Notes: generated by a model not told the origin, from the letters alone. 64,000 nt of DNA from Rodentibacter genomosp. 2 (GCA_001999425.1 MLHP01000023.1:20471-84470); one strand, 5' to 3'; positions 9,351-22,870 are shown, counted from the stretch's first letter. Program-made: numbers and translations.

Positions 9351-10514
9351 TTAACCATTCGCACGTTTTTCAAGAATTTCTACCGCCGGTAATACTTTAC
9401 CTTCTACAAATTCCAAGAACGCACCGCCACCGGTTGAAATGTAGGAAATTTTATCGGCAATGCCAAATAAATCAATCGCTGCAAGAGTATCACCACCACC
9501 TGCAATAGAGAATGCCTCGCTATTCGCAATAGCATGAGAAATAACTTCAGTCCCTTTACGGAAATTAGGGAATTCAAACACCCCTACAGGCCCATTCCAT
9601 AATACGGTTTTCGCATTTTTAATAATTTCAGCTAATTGTTCTGCGGATTTATCACCAATATCAAAGATAGATTCATTATCTTTCACTTCCGTAACTGATT
9701 TTTCGGTTGCCGGCGCAGTTTCAGAAAATTCAGTTCCCACACGCACATCAAGCGGAACCGGGATATCTGTACTTGCCGCTAATTCTTGTGCAACAGGAAT
9801 TAAATCTTCTTCATATAACGATTTGCCCACATTGTGACCGGCTGCGGCAATGAATGTATTTGCAATACCGCCACCGACAATAATTTGGTCAGCGATTTTT
9901 GAAAGGGAATTTAACACTTCTAATTTCGTGGAAACTTTCGAGCCGCCAACGATAGCCACCATCGGACGAGCCGGCTCTTTTAAGGCTTTACCTAAGGCAT
10001 CCAATTCTGCCGCAAGTAACGGACCGGCACAAGCAATCGGGGCAAATTCAGCCACACCATAAGTCGATGCCTGCGCGCGGTGAGCCGTACCAAATGCGTC
10101 CATTACAAACACATCGCAAAGTGCGGCATATTTTTTACCTAATTCAGGATCGTTTTTCTTTTCACCTTTGTTTACACGCACGTTTTCTAGAACAACGATT
10201 TCGCCTGCTTTCACATCCACACCATCAAGGTAATCACGTACTAAACGCACAGGAACATCAAGATGCTCGTTCAAATAATCAACAACCGGTTGTAAAGAAT
10301 CTTCAGGCTTAAATTCACCCTCAGTCGGACGACCTAAGTGAGATGTCACCATTACTTTTGCACCTTTTTCAAGCGCCAATTTTAAAGTAGGAATGGTAGC
10401 ACGAATACGCGCATCAGAAGTCACTTTACCGTCTTTTACCGGTACATTAAGATCCGCACGGATAAACACTCGTTTGCCCGCTAAATCTAAGTCGGTCATT
10501 TTGATTACTGACAT
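9351..10514 (-). CDS. pgk: Phosphoglycerate kinase
   Basis: A 387-residue Pgk that transfers phosphate from 1,3-bisphosphoglycerate to ADP in glycolysis. The N-terminal substrate domain has [15 protein letters not shown] and SHLGRPTEG. The nucleotide domain has [12 protein letters not shown], the WNGPVGVFE hinge region and [10 protein letters not shown] near the end. Length and domain order are normal. It is upstream of fba. Confidence 0.97.
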   Translation of the reverse strand: MSVIKMTDLDLAGKRVFIRADLNVPVKDGKVTSDARIRATIPTLKLALEKGAKVMVTSHLGRPTEGEFKPEDSLQPVVDYLNEHLDVPVRLVRDYLDGVDVKAGEIVVLENVRVNKGEKKNDPELGKKYAALCDVFVMDAFGTAHRAQASTYGVAEFAPIACAGPLLAAELDALGKALKEPARPMVAIVGGSKVSTKLEVLNSLSKIADQIIVGGGIANTFIAAAGHNVGKSLYEEDLIPVAQELAASTDIPVPLDVRVGTEFSETAPATEKSVTEVKDNESIFDIGDKSAEQLAEIIKNAKTVLWNGPVGVFEFPNFRKGTEVISHAIANSEAFSIAGGGDTLAAIDLFGIADKISYISTGGGAFLEFVEGKVLPAVEILEKRANG

Positions 10515-10606
10515 AATCTATCCTCTTTGTTAATTAAAATTAAAACCGGATTCATTATACCTAGATCTCGCTATGTTGTAACGATTTAGATCAAAGAAAC
10601 CCTAAA

Positions 10607-11323
10607 TTACTTCCGGCAATCAATTACTTGCCATTGCTTATCATAACAAATAAATAACTCATGGCGACTTGCGTCAAGATAGGCATTTTTAAGCTGCGGA
10701 TTGTTCTGTTTCATCCAACGAAATAATTCACGCCGTTCTAACTTTTCTTGCGGTAAGCGTAACGTGCTAAACAATTCCAATTGTTTGGCAAAATATTGCT
10801 CCGCAGAACTAAACGCACAGCTACCATGCTTTTCCCATTCGCCTTGTAGCAGTTTTGCCCCCGGCGATAGGGTTAAATAAGGTTCAATAACCGATTTTGG
10901 CAATGCCGGCAAATCCCCTTGACAAAAACGGGGATGATCAACGACAGAACGAGCCTTTGCATTTTGTGGCCACAAACCGTGAACCACCCAGCCAAAAGAG
11001 CGATTCATTCCGCATTGATATTGTGCTGATGGGGGTAACTGTGTGCCATATTTTTCATACTGGGTATCACAAAAACCCGGTGACCAAGAAAGTGCCAACA
11101 TATAGTAATCCACCGGCGCATTTGCATTCTGTCCAATCGGATCATCACGCATTACCACATCGTAATCGGCAAAAATATCGCTATTTTTAACCGCACTTTT
11201 GCCCATTTTAGCAACAACGGACGATCCGGATTGATGAGAAACTTTTGGATTTTCGCTAAAATAGTGCCAAATGCTGAATGCCGCAAGGGTAATAATGGAA
11301 AGTGTGGAAATTTGTTTCTTCAT
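10607..11323 (-). CDS. Ribonuclease T2 family protein, exported or anchored
   Basis: A 238-residue protein with a short basic start and hydrophobic segment (residues about 5-20) that could be a signal peptide or anchor. Both RNase T2 catalytic segments are visible: VVHGLWPQN (first His) and WEKHGSCAF (second His with Glu and Lys). DYYMLALSWSPGFC is the family's first strand. Cysteines near CAS II and the C-terminus (ICYDKQWQVIDC) fit disulfides, so it should act in the periplasm, cutting RNA nonspecifically through a 2',3'-cyclic intermediate. A homologue occupies the same position next to pgk and a ferredoxin gene in H. influenzae, as I recall. Confidence 0.9.
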   Translation of the reverse strand: MKKQISTLSIITLAAFSIWHYFSENPKVSHQSGSSVVAKMGKSAVKNSDIFADYDVVMRDDPIGQNANAPVDYYMLALSWSPGFCDTQYEKYGTQLPPSAQYQCGMNRSFGWVVHGLWPQNAKARSVVDHPRFCQGDLPALPKSVIEPYLTLSPGAKLLQGEWEKHGSCAFSSAEQYFAKQLELFSTLRLPQEKLERRELFRWMKQNNPQLKNAYLDASRHELFICYDKQWQVIDCRK

Positions 11324-11395
11324 AAAATATGTTTATTTTTTGTCAATTTTATATTTGTCGGCTATAATTCGCCGCCTTCACATTTAACATCCTAA

Positions 11396-11671
<276 letters not shown>

Positions 11672-11674
11672 ACC

Positions 11675-11839
11675 ATGTTTTCTCGAATGAATAAAACAAA
11701 GTTACTCAAAATTGTAGCAATTTTGATTTATCTGTTTAGCCCTATCGATATTCTGCCAGAGGCCGTACTCGGACCGTTGGGCTTAGTAGATGATGCCGCA
11801 GCCCTGTGGCTACTAATCAAAATTTTACTTTCTAAATAA
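11675..11839 (+). CDS. Small DUF1232 (YkvA-like) membrane protein
   Basis: A 54-residue ORF starts three bases after the ferredoxin stop. The sequence MFSRMNKTKLLKIVAILIY is followed by FSPIDILPEAVLGPLGLVDD, the hallmark of DUF1232: a hydrophobic segment, the S-P-I-D-x-I/L-P core and the G-x-x-D-D ending. It is shorter than most family members but has the complete core motif. Coupling to the ferredoxin gene suggests cotranscription. The function of the family is unknown. Confidence 0.8.
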   Translation: MFSRMNKTKLLKIVAILIYLFSPIDILPEAVLGPLGLVDDAAALWLLIKILLSK

Positions 11840-11884
11840 AAAGTGCGGTTGGTTTTCTTTGAGAATTTCCACCGCACTTTTATT
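11840..11884. terminator. Inverted uptake-signal pair between convergent genes
   Basis: AAAGTGCGGTTGG at 11840 faces CCACCGCACTTTT at 11869, giving a stem with T runs on both sides. It terminates the ferredoxin-DUF1232 pair and the convergent yfcZ-like gene. Confidence 0.8.
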
Positions 11885-11887
11885 GCT

Positions 11888-12178
11888 TTAGCTAATTTTC
11901 ATTTGAAAAATGACTAACTCGGCTTGACAACAAAAAGTCAATTTTGCTTTTAAAAGACAGCCGTCCTCCGCTTTGCTGATTTCCGCCTGAATTTCACAAG
12001 GTTCACTTTCAATTTCGCGAGCTTTCTGTGTAAAAAAATCTAACGCGGTTTGTGCTTGTTCCTGTGTATCGTAAAGATAATGAATCTCTTGCGTGCAATC
12101 CCGATTATCAAACAAAGATTTCATATCAAAGGTGTTGCACCCTACACATTCAATCGGTTTTTCCGTTTGAATTGCCAT
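11888..12178 (-). CDS. YfcZ/YiiS family (DUF406) protein
   Basis: A 96-residue protein with the family layout. It has a Cys-containing start ([17 protein letters not shown]), a central ARExESEPCEI segment almost identical to E. coli YfcZ (ARSVESEPC) and a C-terminal ExxIFQ segment ([11 protein letters not shown]). The function is unknown. The gene stands downstream of trpS across the strand boundary shared with the ferredoxin pair; it reads the same way as trpS, 27 bases after it. Confidence 0.85.
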   Translation of the reverse strand: MAIQTEKPIECVGCNTFDMKSLFDNRDCTQEIHYLYDTQEQAQTALDFFTQKAREIESEPCEIQAEISKAEDGCLLKAKLTFCCQAELVIFQMKIS

Positions 12179-12205
12179 ATTTCGCTCCTTTTTAAGTTGT
12201 AAGCC

Positions 12206-13210
12206 TTATTTTGCCGCAACAAAACCTACCGCTTCATACACTTTTGCTAAGGTTTCCTGTGCTTTTGCCCGTGCTTTTAACGCGCCTTGACGAAGTACAT
12301 CATCAAGCAAGGTTTCGTTATTGCGATATTCTTGGAAACGCTCTTGTAAGCCGACAAGTAATCCGGACACTTCATCAGCCACCGCCGTTTTTAAATGACC
12401 ATACATTTTTCCCTCGAACTCCTGCTCTAATTCCGCAATAGATTTATCCGTTACGGCAGAAAGAATATCCAATAAATTCGATACTCCAGCTTTGTTTTTC
12501 ACATCATAACGAACTACCGGCGGCTCATCAGAATCGGTCACTGCACGTTTAATTTTCTTCGCCACGGATTTTGGATCTTCTAAAAGTGTCACCACATTAT
12601 TGCGGTTATCATCAGATTTTGACATTTTCTTTTCCGGATCCTGCAATGACATAATGCGCGCCCCTGCTTTACCGATAAAAATTTCAGGAATCGTAAAAAT
12701 ATCGCCATAAAGGGCATTAAAGCGATTCGCAATATCGCGTGTGATTTCCAGATGTTGTTTTTGATCATCTCCAACCGGTACATTTTTTGCTTGATAAAGC
12801 AAAATATCCGCCGCCATCAATACCGGATAATCAAACAAACCCACATTAATATTTTCCGCATAACGTGCCGATTTATCTTTAAATTGGGTCATACGGCTCA
12901 TTTCACCGAAATAAGTATAACAATTTAGTACCCAGCTTAATTGGGTATGTTCCGGCACATGAGATTGAACAAAAATTGTCGCTTTATTCGGATCAATACC
13001 GCATGCCAAATATAGCGCGACCACATCAAGGGTTGCCTTACGAAGCGCTACGGGATCTTGACGAACGGTGATTGCGTGTAAATCAACCACGCAGAAAATA
13101 CATTCATAATCCTCTTGCATTTTGACCCAATTACGCAATGCGCCTAAATAGTTCCCGATGGTCAATTCGCCGGAAGGCTGCACACCGCTAAATACGATTG
13201 GTTTTGCCAT
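12206..13210 (-). CDS. trpS: Tryptophanyl-tRNA synthetase
   Basis: A 334-residue class I synthetase that charges tRNA-Trp. The HIGH-equivalent lies in [13 protein letters not shown] and the KMSKS loop is [24 protein letters not shown] is the tryptophan-activating segment. The length matches the bacterial family. It is divergent from hflD. Confidence 0.97.
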   Translation of the reverse strand: MAKPIVFSGVQPSGELTIGNYLGALRNWVKMQEDYECIFCVVDLHAITVRQDPVALRKATLDVVALYLACGIDPNKATIFVQSHVPEHTQLSWVLNCYTYFGEMSRMTQFKDKSARYAENINVGLFDYPVLMAADILLYQAKNVPVGDDQKQHLEITRDIANRFNALYGDIFTIPEIFIGKAGARIMSLQDPEKKMSKSDDNRNNVVTLLEDPKSVAKKIKRAVTDSDEPPVVRYDVKNKAGVSNLLDILSAVTDKSIAELEQEFEGKMYGHLKTAVADEVSGLLVGLQERFQEYRNNETLLDDVLRQGALKARAKAQETLAKVYEAVGFVAAK

Positions 13211-13357
13211 AACTTATCCTTTTTCATCTTGAAAATAAATTGTCAGTATCATATCAAAAGATCGCTTCTTTTTTAATGAGATAGTTCAAAACAGACGGTA
13301 AAAATGCTATATTGCGCGCAATTTCAGCCTGTTTTATCACGCCTATTACATTTTTAT

Positions 13358-13978
13358 ATGACAAATTACCATGATATGGCGCTGGCTCTAGCCGGCATTT
13401 ATCAAGCCACTGCATTAGTCAATCAACTTGCAATGAAAGGCAAAGTGGAAAACCAGGAGGCTTTTCACACGACCGTCAATTCCCTTTTTCAACCCCGACC
13501 GGAAAACACCCTTGCTGTTTTTGGCGGGCAAATTCAGCATTTGAAACTGGGTTTGGAAACCCTCATTGAACAGCTGTCCACGCTTGATGATAGAAATATC
13601 GTGAATTATTGGAGCGGTTTATTAGGCTTAGAAAGTCTCCTAAATAAAAATCCTGAGGCAAAATCCGAACTGGTAAAACGTATTCAACGTTTACAGGAAC
13701 AACTGACATACCATAAATTGCTTGATGAACATATGCTTTCCATCATGGCTAATATTTATATTGACATCATCAGCCCTTTAGGACGAAAAATTCATATTGT
13801 TGGTGAAGAAAATTATCTACAGCAACAATTTGTACAAGACAAAGTTAGAACCTGTTTGCTTGCCGGCATTCGCTCTGCCGTACTATGGCGGCAAGTAGGC
13901 GGCAATAAATGGCGGTTATTATTCTTCCGAGGCAAAATAATTAATGCCGCGAAGGAAATCTATTCAACAATTTATTAA
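13358..13978 (+). CDS. hflD: HflD, high-frequency lysogenization / CII-interacting protein
   Basis: A helical, membrane-associated protein known in E. coli to bind phage lambda CII and lower lysogeny. The chosen start MTNYHDMALALAGIYQAT aligns with E. coli HflD (MAKNYYDITLALAGI). An in-frame ATG at 13304 would add 18 residues not seen in the family. That start gives 206 residues. Later segments match too: LAVFGG, GLETLI, IYIDIISPLGRKI and RTCLLAGIRSAVLWRQVGG. It is 44 bases upstream of purB, as in E. coli and Haemophilus. Confidence 0.92.
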   Translation: MTNYHDMALALAGIYQATALVNQLAMKGKVENQEAFHTTVNSLFQPRPENTLAVFGGQIQHLKLGLETLIEQLSTLDDRNIVNYWSGLLGLESLLNKNPEAKSELVKRIQRLQEQLTYHKLLDEHMLSIMANIYIDIISPLGRKIHIVGEENYLQQQFVQDKVRTCLLAGIRSAVLWRQVGGNKWRLLFFRGKIINAAKEIYSTIY

Positions 13979-13992
13979 TTTATTCTTAATGA

Positions 13993-15390
<1,398 letters not shown>

Positions 15391-15401
15391 TTTGACATGA
15401 T

Positions 15402-15441
15402 AAAGTGCGGTTAAAATTTAGTGAGAATTTTGACCGCACTT
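15402..15441. terminator. Inverted uptake-signal pair after purB
   Basis: AAAGTGCGGTTAAAATT faces AATTTTGACCGCACTT, a long stem in the gap between convergent purB and the GDPD gene. It probably serves both strands. Confidence 0.75.
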
Positions 15442-15482
15442 ATGAATAATAATGTTTGATTCGATCACCGAATACTAAAATA

Positions 15483-16385
15483 TTAATGCTCTAAAGAAGA
15501 AAAGTATTTAGGGGAATCAACCATCACACCGTCAACGCCTAACTTACGGGCCAACGCCAGATCTTCTTTTGTTTTTATCCCGAATAAAATAATATGTTGG
15601 GGTTTTTGTTTAAAACATTTTATATCTTCCGGCGACCAAGCCAGTAGTGCTTCACTGACTCCTTCTCCTAATGTAAAGGTTTCAACCACTTTAACTTTCC
15701 GATAAAGCTCAAACCCGTGCCAATATTCCTCTTTTAACGGTGTCGGGCAACGATTACTGTTTAATGCCGTTTCTACTAAATATTGTCGAGTAAGATCCCG
15801 TGTGGCAAACGTCGGTATTTCCGGTGATAAAATCTCTGTAAATGCTTTGTTTGTAGAATATACTCTCACTCGATTAAGCGCCTTATGTTTGGTCAGTACT
15901 TGTAACAGCGCATTTTTCATACTGATAGGACCGGCATCGGGCGATTTTAGATCCAAATAGAAAAAGGTTTCCGGATAAGACATTAAAATATCGTCTAAAC
16001 TTGGAATACCAATACCCGTATTACGATAGGGATAACCATCATTCGGTTTGAAATAATATGCCGCGTCCAATTTTTTTAATTCAGCGGCCGAATATGCTGA
16101 AACAAAACCCTTAGCATTAGTATTTACCGATAAATCTTTAGGACGATATAGAACAGGAATTTTATCTTTTGATAATTGAATTGTAATCCAAATTGCATCC
16201 GCTTTATTTTTCAGCGCTTCATTGATTGCAAATGAAGTATTTTCGGGAGCATCATCTTTCCCGGCGCGATGAGCAATCAATTGTAGCTGTTGAGCAGAAC
16301 TTGAAAAGGATAATTCGGTTGCATGCAAGATTTTCGGCAGGAATATAATCATCAAGGTAGAAAATAAAATTCGGTAAATAAACAT
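15483..16385 (-). CDS. Exported glycerophosphodiester phosphodiesterase-family protein
   Basis: A 300-residue protein with a signal peptide (hydrophobic residues about 4-20, cleavage near HATE). The GDPD core is recognisable by LIAHRAGKDDAPENTSFAIN (catalytic HR and the E-N-T loop), the IPSLDDILM segment and the C-terminal LGVDGVMVDSP. The usual metal-binding E-x-D after the first motif appears as DAIWITIQLSKDKIPVLYR, where the normal D-x-x-x-x-D-V...T-x-D-x-x-x-V-x-x-H-D is replaced. Ser/Lys/Arg stand where the conserved H-D should be, so catalytic activity is doubtful. It is a single gene convergent with purB. Confidence 0.8.
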   Translation of the reverse strand: MFIYRILFSTLMIIFLPKILHATELSFSSSAQQLQLIAHRAGKDDAPENTSFAINEALKNKADAIWITIQLSKDKIPVLYRPKDLSVNTNAKGFVSAYSAAELKKLDAAYYFKPNDGYPYRNTGIGIPSLDDILMSYPETFFYLDLKSPDAGPISMKNALLQVLTKHKALNRVRVYSTNKAFTEILSPEIPTFATRDLTRQYLVETALNSNRCPTPLKEEYWHGFELYRKVKVVETFTLGEGVSEALLAWSPEDIKCFKQKPQHIILFGIKTKEDLALARKLGVDGVMVDSPKYFSSLEH

Positions 16386-16590
16386 AATAATCTCCTATAT
16401 TAGGTGGTATATCACTAAATTTATTCTAAAATAGATTTGTGACAATCAAATGACCCAAATTTGTATCAAGATTGTTTAGTTTTTGTTGTATTTATAATGT
16501 TTATTTATCAAGATCATATTTTTTAAGAGACAAATTCTGAAATTCATTCTAATATATGTGCCAGTATCTTTTAATCTTAGTCTTAAATAG

Positions 16591-17913
<1,323 letters not shown>

Positions 17914-17939
17914 TGTTCGGTTGATTGGAACTGAAATCG

Positions 17940-17972
17940 CACCGCACTTTTCCAAAAAGTGCGGTGTTTTTC
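17940..17972 (+). terminator. Perfect inverted uptake-signal terminator after eno
   Basis: CACCGCACTTTTCC and AAAAAGTGCGGTG form an almost perfect stem followed by TTTTTCT. This is a textbook intrinsic terminator made of two facing uptake signals. Confidence 0.9.
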
Positions 17973-17995
17973 TATCTAATTTTTAAGGAAAGAAA

Positions 17996-18415
17996 ATGTT
18001 ACATTTAACCCTTGAAGACGAACTCTTCCTCGGACAAGCCAAACAAGTCGGCACTCATTCAACCCGGTATGATCACCTTGCCGTGATGTTTGAAGATGAC
18101 GGCGAAACCGGCTATTTTTATGCGTTGGATATGCGCCAAAATGCCCAACCGATCGTTGATGTACTCCACGTTTATAATGTGGATTCCACCTCAAATCATC
18201 ATGAAGCCCGCAAATTGGAAATTTGTTGGGATGAAAGCGGTTATTTGGCGTTACTTTTAATCAATGGTTATCCGCACGCAGTATTTGATTTTGCCCGTTT
18301 AGTCGGTTATAACAGTAGCAAACATCCACAACCGAATTTAATGAGTATGTGGACAAGGGAAGAAATCACCAATGAAAAAGCCGAGCAATGGCTTGGCGTG
18401 AAAACCATCAAATAA
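17996..18415 (+). CDS. DUF2251-like protein
   Basis: A 139-residue soluble acidic protein that I associate with the small DUF2251 family, found next to eno in Haemophilus. It contains HLAVMFEDDGETGYFYALD and a C-terminal ARLVGYNSSKHPQPNLMSMW. No catalytic motif is visible. RBS AAGGAAAG precedes the ATG. It is followed by the HAD gene, whose ATG starts directly after its stop, so the genes 17996-20902 look like one operon. Confidence 0.6.
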   Translation: MLHLTLEDELFLGQAKQVGTHSTRYDHLAVMFEDDGETGYFYALDMRQNAQPIVDVLHVYNVDSTSNHHEARKLEICWDESGYLALLLINGYPHAVFDFARLVGYNSSKHPQPNLMSMWTREEITNEKAEQWLGVKTIK

Positions 18416-19120
18416 ATGAAATTTTACCGTAATCCGCATCCTTTCAAAGTCATCAGCTTTGATTTGGACGACACCCTTTATGATAACCGTGATGTGATTC
18501 GCCGCGCGGTTTCACGGTTTGTACAATATACACAAACCCTTACCCAATGCCCTACCTTTGAAACGGAATGGTTGGCTTGGAAAGCTCGTATCGCACAGGA
18601 AAATCCGCTATTAAGCGAAGATGTCACAGAGTGGCGAAAAGAAGCATTACGCCAATTTTTACATGCACAAAACAAAAGTGCGGTAGAAATTGACCGCACT
18701 TTATCCCTTGCGATGAATGAATTTCTGCATTGGCGTCATCAAATTGATTTACCGCAAGAGACATTTCGCATACTAAATGAATTAAAAAACCGCTATAAGC
18801 TCAGTGTTATCACTAATGGCAACGTTGATCCTTCACGCATCGGTTTATCACAATTTGATCTGATTCTGCGTGGCGGCGAGCATGGCAGAGCGAAACCCCA
18901 CAAAGATTTATTCCTACAAACCGCCAATTATTTTAATGTTTCACCACAGGAAATTCTGCATGTGGGCGATCACCTAACCACGGATGTACAGGGAGCAATC
19001 CAAGCGGGTTGCCAAGCAGTGTGGATTAATTTATCTGATAATCAGATCGCTGACTTCACCACAGCTACCCTACTACCAACTTTAGAAATCAATCACTTAA
19101 CTGAACTGTTATTATTATGA
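18416..19120 (+). CDS. yigB: HAD-family phosphatase, YigB-like
   Basis: A 234-residue HAD phosphatase. Motif I is SFDLDDTLYDN (nucleophile Asp), motif II VITNGN, motif III Lys in RAKPHKDLF and motif IV HVGDHLTTDVQGA. The all-helical cap lies between motifs I and II. E. coli YigB removes phosphate from the riboflavin intermediate 5-amino-6-ribitylamino-uracil phosphate and FMN; the same activity is a reasonable inference. An inverted uptake-signal pair lies inside the gene near 18675-18703. It overlaps the next gene by four bases. Confidence 0.8.
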   Translation: MKFYRNPHPFKVISFDLDDTLYDNRDVIRRAVSRFVQYTQTLTQCPTFETEWLAWKARIAQENPLLSEDVTEWRKEALRQFLHAQNKSAVEIDRTLSLAMNEFLHWRHQIDLPQETFRILNELKNRYKLSVITNGNVDPSRIGLSQFDLILRGGEHGRAKPHKDLFLQTANYFNVSPQEILHVGDHLTTDVQGAIQAGCQAVWINLSDNQIADFTTATLLPTLEINHLTELLLL

Positions 19121-19719
19121 AAAAGAAAAATCAAATCCTCGTTACACTCTCTATTGTCGCTTTACTCGGCGGTTGTTCGGAAGAAGAAGTACAACGAGAT
19201 GTATATCATTCCCTTGATGACTGTCTTGCCGATTGGAAAAGAATTGAATTATGCGAAGCGGATAAAACGAGCGAAAATACGCAAACGCAAAATGTAAACC
19301 AGCAGACCCAACCACAAAACAGCAATTCTCTTTCCGGTTTAGGATTGCGTAATAACGGTGAAAATACCAATAACAATGAATGGCAAAATGCCAATCAAAC
19401 TCAAGGTGAGCAAAATAATGCGACCGGAGAAACCACAGCCAACGCAGAAAGCAATGATCCCTCTTTGGGCGCAGCTATTGCCGGCGGTGTAATGGGTTAT
19501 GTGGCGGCTCGTGCCATTAGTAATTTCCTAGGGCCGGGCTATCATCCGGGCAATCGTGCCGTTTCTACCCCGAGCGGACAAGTTATCCAACCGCAAACCA
19601 ATCGTTCTGTGGGGAAACCTATGTTGGTAAAAGGCAAAGCGGGGAGTATGAACAGCAAACCAATTTCACGCGGTGGCTTTAGCAGCCCAAGCAATTCAAA
19701 CCGTAGCAGCGGGGGTTAA
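19117..19719 (+). CDS. YgiB/DUF1190-like lipoprotein
   Basis: A 200-residue lipoprotein with lipobox LLGGC at residues 16-20. The mature N-terminus has a Cys-containing segment (YHSLDDCLADWKRIELC) like DUF1190 proteins. It is followed by a long Asn/Gln/Thr-rich low-complexity linker, a short glycine-rich hydrophobic patch (GAAIAGGVMGYVAARAISNFLG) and a Ser/Gly-rich tail ending SNRSSGG. In E. coli ygiB is paired with ygiC, and here too the next gene is a YgiC-like ligase, one base after the stop. The function is unknown; an envelope role is inferred. Confidence 0.75.
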   Translation: MKKKNQILVTLSIVALLGGCSEEEVQRDVYHSLDDCLADWKRIELCEADKTSENTQTQNVNQQTQPQNSNSLSGLGLRNNGENTNNNEWQNANQTQGEQNNATGETTANAESNDPSLGAAIAGGVMGYVAARAISNFLGPGYHPGNRAVSTPSGQVIQPQTNRSVGKPMLVKGKAGSMNSKPISRGGFSSPSNSNRSSGG

Positions 19720-19720
19720 A

Positions 19721-20902
19721 ATGAAACGCATAAGCGGTTTTCCAACCCGACCTGATATGGTGCAACAACTGTTAGATGTCGGGTTTGATTATTACAATTT
19801 ACCTTCCTCCGATGGTTCTCACTATTGGTCGGATAATGTCGCCTACGAGTTTACCCTGGCTGAGATCGATCGCATTGAAGATACCACCAATGAACTTCAC
19901 TCAATGTGTTTAAATTTTGTTGCTGATGAAATCAAGCAAGGCGATTATGCCTATTATCGTTTTACCGATTTACAAAAGCAGCTGATTGAAGACTCATGGC
20001 ATAAACAAGCGCCCTATTTATATGGTCGTTTTGATTTGGGTTATGACGGCGAAAATTTAAAAATGTTTGAGTACAATGCCGATACGCCGACCTCTTTATT
20101 AGAAGCCGCTGTCGTGCAATGGCAATGGCTGGAGCAAATTGAAGGCTTACCACACCGTGACCAATTTAATTGGATCCACGAAGAATTGCTCAAACATTTC
20201 AGCTTTCTCAAACAACAAACCGGAAAAAGCGATTTCTATTTCAGTGCCATGCAAGAAGCCGGACGGGAAGACTGGGGCAATTTAGACTACCTTGCAGACG
20301 TTGCCTATAATGCCGGCTGGAATATTCACCAACTTGCGGTAGAAGACATTGGCTATAACAAAGACAGCAAAGAGTTTGTTGATTTAAACGATACGCCGAT
20401 TGAAATGCTTTTCAAACTCTATCCTCTGGAATGGTTAAGCAGTGCAGAGTTTGCCCGACATATCCCAGCAGCCAATACGCATTTTATTGAACCGGCTTGG
20501 AAAATGTTATTAAGTAACAAAGCATTACTTGCAAAATTATGGCAACGTTATCCTAACCACCCGAATTTACTACCGGCTTATTTCAACAAATTTGATATTA
20601 CCGATCGCAATGCAATTTGGGTGAAAAAACCACTGCTCGGTCGGGAAGGGGCTAATCTATTTTATTATGAAAAAAATAATGGCTTAGAATTTGCCGCGAA
20701 AGGGAGCGAACACTCCGCATTCTATGATACTTCCGGTTATATTTATCAACAGAAATTTGAACTGCCAAATTTTGATGGTATGTATCCTGTTATCGGTTCT
20801 TGGGTCATTGGTGATGTGGCGTGCGGAATGGGATTGCGTGAAGATTTCACTGCCGTAACGGGTAATGACAGTCACTTCGTACCGCATTATTTTGTATCAT
20901 AA
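19721..20902 (+). CDS. YgiC-like glutathionylspermidine synthase-family ligase
   Basis: About 393 residues from MKRISGFPTRPDM; an upstream in-frame start at 19673 would lie within the lipoprotein gene. It has the pre-ATP-grasp/ATP-grasp fold of the glutathionylspermidine synthase family (DLGYDGENLKMFEYNADTPTSLLEA, then WVKKPLLGREGANLFY, and near the end YPVIGSWVIGDVACGMGLRED). It lacks the N-terminal amidase of true GspSA. It presumably forms an amide bond using ATP; the substrates are not known. It is coupled to the YgiB-like lipoprotein. Confidence 0.85.
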   Translation: MKRISGFPTRPDMVQQLLDVGFDYYNLPSSDGSHYWSDNVAYEFTLAEIDRIEDTTNELHSMCLNFVADEIKQGDYAYYRFTDLQKQLIEDSWHKQAPYLYGRFDLGYDGENLKMFEYNADTPTSLLEAAVVQWQWLEQIEGLPHRDQFNWIHEELLKHFSFLKQQTGKSDFYFSAMQEAGREDWGNLDYLADVAYNAGWNIHQLAVEDIGYNKDSKEFVDLNDTPIEMLFKLYPLEWLSSAEFARHIPAANTHFIEPAWKMLLSNKALLAKLWQRYPNHPNLLPAYFNKFDITDRNAIWVKKPLLGREGANLFYYEKNNGLEFAAKGSEHSAFYDTSGYIYQQKFELPNFDGMYPVIGSWVIGDVACGMGLREDFTAVTGNDSHFVPHYFVS

Positions 20903-20943
20903 TTTAACCGAGTACAGACAAAATAAAGGAAAGTTGAGAAAAT

Positions 20944-20973
20944 AAAAACGGCAGAATAAACTGCCGCTTTTTT
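20944..20973 (+). terminator. Intrinsic terminator after the ygiC-like gene
   Basis: AAAAACGGCAG-AATAAA-CTGCCGCTTTTTT: a six-base GC stem with flanking A/T pairs and a T run. It contains no uptake signal. Confidence 0.85.
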
Positions 20974-21001
20974 GTTTATCTAATATAGTCATCACTTACC
21001 A

Positions 21002-21862
21002 ATGTACAACTCAATGAACAAATACAATTTAGCATTATTAAAAGTACATGGCACGGCAGCGCTTTTTGGTGCATCCGGCATTTTTGGGGCATTAACCACA
21101 AGCGAAGCAGATACACTGGTACTCGGGCGGGTTCTAATTGCCGCCGCGATTTTAATTTTATATTTCCTTTACAAAAAACAGCCACTTGTCAAAATTACGA
21201 AAGGGCAATTTGGGCAATTAATGCTCTCCGGAGTGTTACTGGCTATCCACTGGGTTACGTTCTTTGTTGCCGTAAAAGTAGGCGGCGTGGCATTAGCCAC
21301 GCTGGTTTTTGCCAGTTTTCCTGCTTTTGTCACCCTATTTGAGTCCGTTTTTTTCAAAGAAAGATTATATGCCAAAGATATTATCTTGCTGATGGCCATC
21401 ACTATCGGTTTAATTTTGGTGACGCCGGATTTTAATTTCAGCAGTGAAAATACGCAAGGGTTGCTTTGGGGCATTTTATCTGCGATTGCTTATGGCATAC
21501 TTGCGGTGGTAAACCGTAAAAGCATGAGCAAACTTTCAGGTTTGCAAGCAAGTTTTTGGCAATATTTAGCGGCGGCAATTTTCTTACTACCTTTCTCTGG
21601 CGACAAATTATTCGCCGTGTCGGCAATAGACTGGTTTTGGATCTTCTGTATCGGTTTTTTATGCACCAGTGTGGCTTATACTCTGTTTATTTCCAGCCTT
21701 GACACTATCAACGCCCGTACTGCCTCAATGATTATCTCGCTTGAACCTGTTTATAGCATTGCATTGGCATGGTTGTTGTTTGGCGAAACGCCCACTGTAA
21801 AAATGCTGATAGGCGGTTCAATTATTCTGTTTACGGTTGCGTGGTCAAATTTGAAAAAGTAA
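21002..21862 (+). CDS. DMT-superfamily (EamA) transporter
   Basis: A 286-residue membrane protein with about ten hydrophobic segments and two EamA repeats, the second beginning near LLWGILSAIAYGILAVVNRKSM. The late segment ARTASMIISLEPVYSIALAWLLFGE is the family's typical end of repeat two. It is likely an inner-membrane exporter of metabolites; the substrate cannot be read. Neither the ATG at 21002 nor the one at 21014 has a clear ribosome site. Confidence 0.85.
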   Translation: MYNSMNKYNLALLKVHGTAALFGASGIFGALTTSEADTLVLGRVLIAAAILILYFLYKKQPLVKITKGQFGQLMLSGVLLAIHWVTFFVAVKVGGVALATLVFASFPAFVTLFESVFFKERLYAKDIILLMAITIGLILVTPDFNFSSENTQGLLWGILSAIAYGILAVVNRKSMSKLSGLQASFWQYLAAAIFLLPFSGDKLFAVSAIDWFWIFCIGFLCTSVAYTLFISSLDTINARTASMIISLEPVYSIALAWLLFGETPTVKMLIGGSIILFTVAWSNLKK

Positions 21863-21946
21863 AAAGAAATCACACGCTATACGTAAACGAGAAACTTATC
21901 CCATACTATTTGCAATAACATAATGGTTTCCACCCTACCCACTTAA

Positions 21947-22870
<924 letters not shown>

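Noticed and set aside
13304..13357. Longer start for HflD
   Set aside because: The added 18 residues do not match HflD proteins; the ATG at 13358 aligns with the E. coli start.
17996..18415. Antisense frame at 17976-18194 as a gene
   Set aside because: It overlaps the coupled DUF2251-like gene and lacks a ribosome site.
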